A stretch of DNA of 5,016 bases. Source: Pseudomonadota bacterium (GTDB lineage: Bacteria; Pseudomonadota; Alphaproteobacteria; Caulobacterales; Caulobacteraceae). Shown here piece by piece: positions 1 through 5,016 of this stretch. Positions within the stretch are counted from its first letter, which is position 1, and each line of letters begins with the position of its first letter. Location of the stretch: positions 1 through 5,016 of the forward strand of contig JAEXJH010000550.1 of NCBI GenBank assembly GCA_023445955.1. The letters are read 5' to 3'. The notes beneath the pieces are model-generated. The model was given only the letters and a program-made list of their open reading frames with translations, had not been told where the DNA came from and searched no databases. The position numbers were made by a program, and so were the translations under genes.

Positions 1-932
1 TTGGTCTGGAAGGCGATCTCGTCGATCACGCCGATGATCTGGGTGATCTGGCCCGAGGACTTCTCGATCTCGCCCATGGCGGCGACCGCCTCTCGGACAA
101 CTTCGCCCGAGCGGTCGGCGTCGGCGCTGGCGGCCGAAGCGGTCGCCGAGGCCTGCTTGGCCCCGTCGGCGCTGCGGCGGACCGTGGCGGTGATCTCATC
201 CAGGGCCGCCGCCGTTTCCTCGAGGCTGGCGGCCTGCTGCTCCGTGCGCTTGGAGAGGTCGTTGGAGGCGCTGGCGATCTCGTTGGCGCTGCCCTCCATG
301 CCGCCGGCCGCTTCCGAGATGGCGCCCATGGCGTCTCGAAGGCTGTCGACCGCGGCGTTGAAGTCCTGCTTCAGCACGGCGTAGCGGCCGTCGAACTGAG
401 CGTCGATGCGGGCCGTCAGATCGCCGCGCGCCAGGCCGGTCAGGCTCTGGGCCAGCACCGAGACGACATGGTCCTGCTCGTCCTGAACGGCCTTGCGCTC
501 GGCCTCGATCTCACGGCGTTCGGTTTCAAGCGCGGTGATGTCGGTGGCGAACTTGATGACCTTCACGGCCTTGCCGTGCTTGTCGAAGACCGGGTTGTAC
601 GAGGCCTGGATCCAGATCTCGCGACCGCCCTTGCCGACGCGGCGATACTTGTCGGCGAAGACCTCGCCGGCGTTCAGGCGTCGCCAGAACTCGCTGTACT
701 CGCCGCTGGCCGCGTAAGCGCTGTCAACGAAAAGGCTGTGCTTGCGGCCCTGGATCTCGCTGAGGCCGTAGCCCAGCGTCTTCAGGAAGTTGTCGTTGGC
801 GGTGATGATCGTGCCGTCGAGATTGAACTCGATGACCGCCTGCGAGCGCTGGATCGCCGCGACGATGGATTCCAGATCCGCGATCTTGCCCGAGGTCTCA
901 CCGTCTTCACGGCCGAAGGAGAACAACGCCAT
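1..932 (-). CDS. Soluble PAS-domain methyl-accepting chemotaxis protein, C-terminal part beyond the window
   Basis: This is a cytoplasmic chemoreceptor that should signal through CheW and CheA. The first 310 residues are visible, read from ATG at 932-930 with an AGAGG ribosome binding site six bases upstream. A PAS domain covers about residues 26-133 (key stretches IEFNLDGTI, GKGGREIWIQASYNP, VIKFATDIT). A charged linker helix (about 133-155) and a HAMP-like segment (about 155-205, with LARGDLTARI) follow. The signalling helix starts near 210 and holds a methylation-type motif, EQQAASLEETAAALDEI, with E238 and E239. The sequence leaves the window at IDEIAFQT, just before the conserved hairpin tip. 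No membrane segment or signal peptide is seen, so sensing is probably intracellular. The PAS type resembles BdlA/Aer-like receptors, which can bind heme or flavin, but the cofactor cannot be read here. The family is certain; the specific receptor is not. Confidence 0.95.
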   Translation of the reverse strand, partial: MALFSFGREDGETSGKIADLESIVAAIQRSQAVIEFNLDGTIITANDNFLKTLGYGLSEIQGRKHSLFVDSAYAASGEYSEFWRRLNAGEVFADKYRRVGKGGREIWIQASYNPVFDKHGKAVKVIKFATDITALETERREIEAERKAVQDEQDHVVSVLAQSLTGLARGDLTARIDAQFDGRYAVLKQDFNAAVDSLRDAMGAISEAAGGMEGSANEIASASNDLSKRTEQQAASLEETAAALDEITATVRRSADGAKQASATASAASADADRSGEVVREAVAAMGEIEKSSGQITQIIGVIDEIAFQT

Positions 933-960
933 CCGAAGCCTCTGAGGATGTTGCGTAAAA

Positions 961-1004
961 AGTATACGCTTCCTCTGAGCGAGATGGGGTTAAGCAATCC
1001 CTAA
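961..1004 (-). promoter_or_regulatory. Candidate chemoreceptor promoter: TATACT -10 element and CtrA-like box
   Basis: On the minus strand the hexamer TATACT (966-961) matches five of six bases of a -10 element, which predicts a start near 954 and a leader of about 22 nt. No good -35 hexamer lies 17 nt upstream. Instead 990-1004 reads TTAA-N7-CTAA on the plus strand, seven of eight bases of the CtrA consensus TTAA-N7-TTAA, at about -36 to -50 from the inferred start. CtrA activates many motility and chemotaxis genes in Caulobacter, and activator-dependent promoters often lack a good -35. The match is read directly from sequence; binding and the start site are inferred. Confidence 0.45.
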
Positions 1005-1087
1005 CGACATAACATGTTCATCAAAGGGCAGGAATTTTTCACAATTACCGCCGATCAAGAGTGGATTTTACTGCCGAAACAACCCTG

Positions 1088-1105
1088 GCGCATGTGTGTT
1101 TGCGC
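1088..1105 (-). terminator. Weak candidate hairpin downstream of the reductase gene
   Basis: GCGCA and TGCGC form a five-base stem around an eight-base loop about 26 nt past the stop codon of the reductase gene. On the minus strand it is followed by CAGGGTTGTTT rather than a clear T-run. The overlapping sequence TTTGCGCAAA (1099-1108) is a perfect 10-bp palindrome. It may help end transcription of the purF operon, but it is not a convincing intrinsic terminator. Confidence 0.2.
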
Positions 1106-1118
1106 AAATAATTGCTCG

Positions 1119-1133
1119 TGAGAATCACTCTCA
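1119..1133. promoter_or_regulatory. Fur-box-like inverted repeat overlapping the reductase stop codon
   Basis: The sequence TGAGAATCACTCTCA has perfect five-base arms (TGAGA and TCTCA). It matches 11 of 14 specified bases of the 7-1-7 Fur consensus TGATAATNATTATCA. The arm at 1129-1133 contains the TGA stop of the reductase gene. It lies about 190 bp upstream of the chemoreceptor start, which is far for direct repression. It could instead be a short mRNA hairpin at the end of the reductase gene, or chance. Confidence 0.25.
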
Positions 1134-1886
1134 GGCGTCGATCGACGGCGCCTCCTGGCCGCGGTCCTTGAAACGCACCACGCCCTTGGGGGGCTGCTGG
1201 TCGGGACGGACCAGGTCGATGACGAACGGCACGATGGTCTCGGGCGCGGGCACCGTCTTGGGATCCTCGCCGGGGAAGGCGCCGGCCCGCATGCGGGTGC
1301 GCATGGCGCCGGGGTCGACGCACAGAGCGCGGATCGGGGTGTTTTCGGTCTCGTCGGCATAGACGTCGACGATCGCCTCCAGCGCCGCCTTGGTCGCCGC
1401 ATAGGCGCCCCAGAAGGCCGGGCGGCTCTTGGCCACGCTGCTGGAGAAAAACAGGGCGCGACCTGCGTCCGAGGCGCGCAGCAGCGGGTCCATGGCGCGG
1501 ATCAGGCGCCAGTTGGCCGTCAGGTTGGTGGACAGGATCATGTCCCAGCCCTTGGGCTCCAGATGGCTGACCGGGGTCAGTGGACCCAGCAGGCCGGCCG
1601 CGCCGATCACGATGTCCAGCTTGCCCCAGCGCTGGTGGATGGCCGCGCCCAGGTGATCCAGGCCGTCGGGCTCGCGCAGGTCCAGCGGGACAAGGGTGGC
1701 GCGCTCGCCGGTGGCGTCCAGGATCGCGTCATCCAGAGCTTCGAGCGCGCCTTGGGTGCGGCCGAGGGCGATGACGTGGGCGCCGGCCTTGGCCAGGCCC
1801 AGGGCGACAGCCTCGCCGATGCCGCGCGTGGCGCCCGTGACGAGGGCGATGCGGCCGGCCAGCGGCTGGGAGGAGTCGGAAGTCAT
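1131..1886 (-). CDS. YciK-like short-chain dehydrogenase/reductase
   Basis: This 251-residue protein is a cytosolic classical short-chain dehydrogenase with a full Rossmann fold. The cofactor motif TGATRGIG is at residues 17-24, and R43 after the second strand suggests a preference for NADP(H). The acidic LDLRE motif is at 68-72. Catalytic residues are N121, S149, Y162 and K166 (YAATK), followed by PG at 192-193. The segment MRTRMRAGAFPGEDP (195-209) closely resembles E. coli YciK, whose substrate is not firmly known. The usual NNAG motif is replaced by GAAG at 95-98. The start is ATG with no clear Shine-Dalgarno sequence; no other in-frame start before the cofactor motif looks better. The gene lies 48 nt after the transporter and is probably the last of the purF operon. 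The fold is certain; the substrate is unknown. Confidence 0.93.
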   Translation of the reverse strand: MTSDSSQPLAGRIALVTGATRGIGEAVALGLAKAGAHVIALGRTQGALEALDDAILDATGERATLVPLDLREPDGLDHLGAAIHQRWGKLDIVIGAAGLLGPLTPVSHLEPKGWDMILSTNLTANWRLIRAMDPLLRASDAGRALFFSSSVAKSRPAFWGAYAATKAALEAIVDVYADETENTPIRALCVDPGAMRTRMRAGAFPGEDPKTVPAPETIVPFVIDLVRPDQQPPKGVVRFKDRGQEAPSIDA

Positions 1887-1926
1887 GGGCGGGTTCTAGA
1901 ACAGCGAGGTGCGGACGGGAACCGCC

Positions 1927-1944
1927 GGAAGCCCTTAAGCTTCC
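1927..1944 (-). repeat. Hairpin spanning the transporter stop codon
   Basis: GGAAGC and GCTTCC form a perfect six-base stem with a six-base loop, and the TAA stop of the transporter gene lies in the loop. No T-run follows on the minus strand, so it does not look like an intrinsic terminator. It may affect mRNA processing or partial read-through into the reductase gene, or it may be chance. Confidence 0.3.
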
Positions 1945-2918
1945 TGCGCGGCGGCCTTCTTGGCGTAGTGCTGGGCGATGACCGAGCAGGCCATCAGCTG
2001 GATCTGGTGGAAGATCATCAGCGGCAGCACGATGATCCCCGCCGTCGGGCCGGGGAACAGGATGCCGGCCATCGGCACGCCGGTGGCCAGGCTCTTCTTG
2101 GAACCGCAGAAGGTGATGGCCTTCTCATCCTTGGGCGAGAAGCCCAAGGCGCGCGCGCCGAAGGTGGTGGCCGCCAGCACGATGGCCAGCAGGGTTCCCA
2201 AGACCGCCAACAGGATCACCAACTGCAGCGGCGAGATCTTGTGCCAGATGCCGCCGACGACGGCCTCGCTGAAGGCCGAATAGACCACCAGCAGGATCGA
2301 GCCGCGGTCGACATAGCCGATCAGCTGCTTGTGGCGTTCGATCCACTTGGCGACCAGGGGGCGGGCCAATTGGCCGGCGATGAACGGCAGCAGCAGCTGG
2401 ACGACGATGTCCTGCACCGACTTCCAGCCGCCCGCCGCGCCGCCTTGCGTGTGCATCAGCAGGCCGACCAGCACCGGGGTGATGAAGATGCCGAAAAGGT
2501 TCGAGGCCGACGCCGCCACGACCGCGGCGGCGACATTGCCGCGGGCCATCGAGGTGAAGGCGATCGACGACTGCACGGTCGAGGGCAGGCAGCACAGGAA
2601 CAGGATCCCGGCCGCCAGGGTCGTCGGCAGCAACGGGATCTTGCTGATCACCAGGCCCAACAGGGGGAACATCACAAAGGTGAAGGCCAGGATCAGCAGG
2701 TGCAGCCGCCAGTGCGTCAGGCCCGCGACCACGTTGTCCCGCGACAGCTTGGCGCCGTGCAGGAAGAACAGCAGGGCGATGGCCAGCTTGACCACGATGT
2801 TCAGGCCGTGCGCGACCTCGCCCCGCACCGGCAGGATCGAGGCCAGCACCACCATGCCGAACAGGGCGAGGACGTACGGCTCGAGCTTCAGCTTCTCGAG
2901 AACGCTCTTCAGGCTCAC
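1935..2918 (-). CDS. SBF-like (YfeH-type) bile acid:sodium symporter family transporter
   Basis: This 327-residue integral inner-membrane protein belongs to the SBF-like branch of the bile acid:sodium symporter superfamily, like E. coli YfeH. Hydrophobic helices fill nearly the whole length from about residue 13 to 315, consistent with about ten membrane segments. Two family signatures are present: LPSTVQSSIAFTSMARGNV (111-129) and GSKKSLATGVPMA (272-284). They correspond to the paired crossover regions that bind ion and substrate in the superfamily. The C-terminus is short and lysine-rich. Translation probably starts at GTG (2918-2916), because the resulting N-terminus (SLKSVLEKLKLEPYVLALFG) fits the family and the next in-frame ATG would cut into the first helix. 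No good ribosome binding site precedes the GTG, which lies 9 nt after the purF stop, so translation may be coupled. The transported substrate cannot be predicted from sequence. Confidence 0.92.
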   Translation of the reverse strand: MSLKSVLEKLKLEPYVLALFGMVVLASILPVRGEVAHGLNIVVKLAIALLFFLHGAKLSRDNVVAGLTHWRLHLLILAFTFVMFPLLGLVISKIPLLPTTLAAGILFLCCLPSTVQSSIAFTSMARGNVAAAVVAASASNLFGIFITPVLVGLLMHTQGGAAGGWKSVQDIVVQLLLPFIAGQLARPLVAKWIERHKQLIGYVDRGSILLVVYSAFSEAVVGGIWHKISPLQLVILLAVLGTLLAIVLAATTFGARALGFSPKDEKAITFCGSKKSLATGVPMAGILFPGPTAGIIVLPLMIFHQIQLMACSVIAQHYAKKAAAQEA

Positions 2919-2927
2919 GGACTGGAC

Positions 2928-4427
2928 TTAGGCGCTGAGCAGCGAGAGCTGCTTGTCGTTGGTCTCGTTGCGGCCTTCGGCGATCTCGCGGTCCGTCAGG
3001 CGGGTCGGATAGTCGCCGGTGAAGTAGTGGTCGGTGAACTGCGGGGCGGCCGGGTCGCGCGGACCAGCGTCCAGGGCGTCGTACAGCCCCTCGACCGACA
3101 GAAAGCCGAGCGAGTCCACTTCCAGGAACTTGGCCATCTCTTCCAGCGACTTGTTGGCCGCCAGCAGCTGCTCACGTTCCGGCATGTCGATGCCGTAGAA
3201 GTCGGGCCACTTGATCGGCGGGCTGGCCGAACGGAGGTGGACCTCCTTGGCGCCGGCCTCGCGGACCATGCGGACGATCTTCAGCGAGGTGGTGCCGCGC
3301 ACGATCGAGTCGTCGATCAGGATGACGCGCTTGCCGGCCAGGATGGCGCGGTTGGGGCTGTGCTTCATGCGTACGCCCAGTTCGCGCACGCCTTGCGTCG
3401 GCTGGATGAAGGTGCGGCCCACATAATGGTTGCGGATGATGCCCATCTCGAACGGCAGGCCGCTCTCCTGGGCGTAGCCTAGGGCGGCGGGCACGCCCGA
3501 GTCGGGCACCGGCACCACGACGTCGGCCTCGACGCCGGTTTCCTTGGCGAGGTTGCGGCCCATGCGCTTGCGCACGCCATAGACCGAGCGGCCGTTCACG
3601 ACGCTGTCGGGACGGGCGAAGTACACGTACTCGAACACGCAGGGGCGCGCGGCCTGGGTCTGGAAAGGCTTGGTCGAGGTGATGCCGGTCTCTTCGATGA
3701 CCACCATCTCGCCGTGCTCGATGTCGCGCACGAAGCGGGCGCCGATCATGTCCAGCGCGCAGGTTTCGGAAGCCAAGACCGGCTTGCCGTCCAGGTCGCC
3801 CAGCACCAGCGGGCGGATGCCCAGCGGGTCGCGCAGGCCGATCATTTTCTTGTTGGTGATGGCGACCAGGGCGTAGCCGCCCTCGATCTGGCCGACCGCG
3901 TCGACGAAGCGGTCGACGATCTTGGCCTTCCGCGAGCGGGCGATCAGGTGGAGGATCACCTCGCTGTCCGAGGTCGACTGGAAGATCGCGCCTTCCTGCA
4001 CCAGGCGCTCGCGCAGGGTCAGGAAGTTGGTCAGGTTGCCGTTGTGGGCGATGGCGACGCCACCGGTCTCCAGATCGGCGAACATCGGCTGGACGTTGCG
4101 GATGCCCGCGCCGCCGGCCGTGGAATAGCGCGTGTGGCCGATGGCCAGAGCGCCCGGCAGGCGCTGGACGAGGTCCGAGCCGGTGAAGGCGTCGCCGACA
4201 TGGCCCATGTGGCGTTCGGTGTGGAAGCGATTGCCGTCGAACGCGGCGATGCCGCAGGCCTCCTGGCCGCGATGCTGCAGGGCGTGCAGGCCCAAAGCGG
4301 CGATGGCGGCGGCGTCACGGACGCCGAACACGCCGAACACGCCGCACTCCAGGCGCAGCGTATCGTCCTCGGGATCGCGTTCTGGCAGGGACGAATAGCG
4401 GTCGGTCGACTGGCCCAGGAAGGTCAT
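2928..4427 (-). CDS. purF: Amidophosphoribosyltransferase (glutamine PRPP amidotransferase)
   Basis: PurF makes 5-phosphoribosylamine from PRPP and glutamine, the first committed step of de novo purine synthesis, in the cytosol. The 499-residue protein has the usual two domains. In the N-terminal class II glutaminase, C28 (LEC-GVFG) is the expected nucleophile after removal of a 27-residue propeptide. GHTRYST (97-103), HNGN (128-131) and TSDSE (152-156) complete that site. The phosphoribosyltransferase domain carries the PRPP loop VILIDDSIVRGTT (368-380). The [4Fe-4S] cluster of the Bacillus enzyme appears lost: C263 is kept, but the later positions read WPDFYGID and QFTDHYFTG without cysteines. 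The start ATG overlaps the cvpA stop codon as ATGA, with GGAG eight bases upstream (4439-4436). That overlap and the transporter 9 nt downstream point to an operon. The identification is secure. Confidence 0.98.
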   Translation of the reverse strand: MTFLGQSTDRYSSLPERDPEDDTLRLECGVFGVFGVRDAAAIAALGLHALQHRGQEACGIAAFDGNRFHTERHMGHVGDAFTGSDLVQRLPGALAIGHTRYSTAGGAGIRNVQPMFADLETGGVAIAHNGNLTNFLTLRERLVQEGAIFQSTSDSEVILHLIARSRKAKIVDRFVDAVGQIEGGYALVAITNKKMIGLRDPLGIRPLVLGDLDGKPVLASETCALDMIGARFVRDIEHGEMVVIEETGITSTKPFQTQAARPCVFEYVYFARPDSVVNGRSVYGVRKRMGRNLAKETGVEADVVVPVPDSGVPAALGYAQESGLPFEMGIIRNHYVGRTFIQPTQGVRELGVRMKHSPNRAILAGKRVILIDDSIVRGTTSLKIVRMVREAGAKEVHLRSASPPIKWPDFYGIDMPEREQLLAANKSLEEMAKFLEVDSLGFLSVEGLYDALDAGPRDPAAPQFTDHYFTGDYPTRLTDREIAEGRNETNDKQLSLLSA

Positions 4428-5016
4428 CGCGATTTCTCCACCAGGTCGTCGAGCTGTCGACGCTGGTTTGCATCATAGCCTTTATCCGTCGACTTCTCGC
4501 CGGACGTATTGTCGCCGCCCTCATGGACGGCTTCCTTGATCGCAGGGGCCAGCTTGCCGGCCAGCGCCTTGCCCTTCGGGGCGAAGACCTTGAGCACGTC
4601 GCCGCTGGCTTCCGACAGGGGATAGAAGATCGAGTTCTGCACCCAATGCGGCATGCGATCCGGCGGCGTCGCCAGGTGCAGCAAAAGGTTGAAGACGCCC
4701 AGGATCACCACGGACCGGATCAGGCCGAAGATCGCGCCGACCGCGCGGTCCAGCGTGCCGGCCGAGGTTTCGTGCAGTCCGGCGGTGATCTGGCCGCCGA
4801 TCAAGCGGAAGACCAGGAAGAAGACGACGAACACCACCAGGATCGCCGCGGCCGTGGCGGCCCAGTCGGGATCCATGAGGCTGCGGAACACCGGCCCGGA
4901 AATGCGCAGGCCGAAGAGGGCGATGGCGGCGGCGAAGATGAACGACAGGGCCGAGGTCAGCTCGCGCGAGGCGCCGCGCACCCAGCCGGTGACGCCGGAG
5001 ACCAGCAGCAGAAGCC
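4424..5016 (-). CDS. cvpA: CvpA family membrane protein, 5' end outside the window
   Basis: CvpA is an inner-membrane protein first linked to colicin V production in E. coli, where it lies just upstream of purF; its molecular role is not settled. Here 196 residues are visible. The frame is open to the window edge, and the GTG at 4981-4979 is not the start, because it lies inside the conserved GWVRGASREL segment after the first helix. The visible part has the end of helix 1 (LLLLVSG), helix 2 (visible residues about 22-38), helix 3 (52-74) and helix 4 (93-115), with the family motif LDRAVGAIFGLIRS at its front. A polar tail follows and ends in GYDANQRRQLDDLVEKS, a motif I associate with alphaproteobacterial CvpA. 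Its stop overlaps the purF start, so the two are translationally coupled. Only about 20 N-terminal residues should be missing. Confidence 0.93.
   Translation of the reverse strand, partial: LLLLVSGVTGWVRGASRELTSALSFIFAAAIALFGLRISGPVFRSLMDPDWAATAAAILVVFVVFFLVFRLIGGQITAGLHETSAGTLDRAVGAIFGLIRSVVILGVFNLLLHLATPPDRMPHWVQNSIFYPLSEASGDVLKVFAPKGKALAGKLAPAIKEAVHEGGDNTSGEKSTDKGYDANQRRQLDDLVEKSR

Noticed and set aside
468..1004. Plus-strand open frame of 178 codons opposite the chemoreceptor.
   Set aside because: It is the antisense of the PAS domain and continues into the intergenic promoter region; no family is recognised.
1011..1018. AACATGTT palindrome in the chemoreceptor upstream region.
   Set aside because: It is only eight bases, with no second copy and no recognised regulator.
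1893..1902. Perfect palindrome GTTCTAGAAC just upstream of the reductase start, considered as an operator or LexA site.
   Set aside because: It does not fit the alphaproteobacterial LexA pattern GTTC-N7-GTTC, and a single 10-bp palindrome is weak evidence.
1563..3482. Plus-strand open frame of 639 codons opposite the reductase, transporter and purF.
   Set aside because: It is antisense to three well-recognised genes, rich in Q, R, D, G and H with no recognisable domain, and typical of open antisense frames in GC-rich DNA.
3714..4478. Plus-strand open frame of 254 codons opposite purF.
   Set aside because: It mirrors the purF coding strand, shows no recognisable domain, and crosses the purF-cvpA junction.
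4979..4981. GTG as the start of cvpA.
   Set aside because: The same frame continues upstream to the window edge, encodes the end of the first helix (LLLLVSGVTGW), and the GTG falls inside a conserved family segment.
1..5016. Search for a defence system, mobile element, CRISPR array or new multi-gene system.
   Set aside because: All five genes belong to known housekeeping, transport, reductase or chemotaxis families; there are no repeats, integrases, tRNAs or composition breaks suggesting a transferred island.

Overview
The window is very GC-rich and carries a dense run of minus-strand genes. Their protein sequences look like an alphaproteobacterium, most likely Caulobacter or a close relative. 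This rests on the PurF sequence type, the cvpA-purF pairing, the C-terminal motif of CvpA, the style of the chemoreceptor and a CtrA-like promoter element. The organism call is an inference from recognised families, not from a database search. All five supported genes lie on the minus strand, so transcription runs from high to low coordinates.

Layout in transcription order. (1) 5016-4424: cvpA, a membrane protein, with its 5' end outside the window. (2) 4427-2928: purF, amidophosphoribosyltransferase, overlapping the cvpA stop codon by ATGA. (3) 2918-1935: an SBF-like (YfeH-type) transporter starting with GTG only 9 nt after purF. (4) 1886-1131: a YciK-like short-chain dehydrogenase, 48 nt downstream. 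(5) After a 198-nt intergenic region, 932-1: the N-terminal 310 residues of a soluble PAS-containing methyl-accepting chemotaxis protein, cut by the window edge.

Genes 1 to 4 have the spacing of one operon built around cvpA-purF, the first committed step of de novo purine synthesis. The transporter and the reductase have no obvious biochemical link to purine synthesis and are probably co-transcribed passengers. The chemoreceptor appears to be a separate unit. Its upstream region has a TATACT -10 element and a TTAA-N7-CTAA box resembling a site for the cell-cycle regulator CtrA. A second inverted repeat, resembling a Fur box, overlaps the stop codon of the reductase.

No RNA gene, CRISPR array, insertion sequence, integrase or phage gene is visible. 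I found no clearly novel multi-gene system. The points most worth a second look are the chemoreceptor promoter region, the loss of three of the four Fe-S ligand positions in PurF, and the transporter sitting between purF and the reductase.
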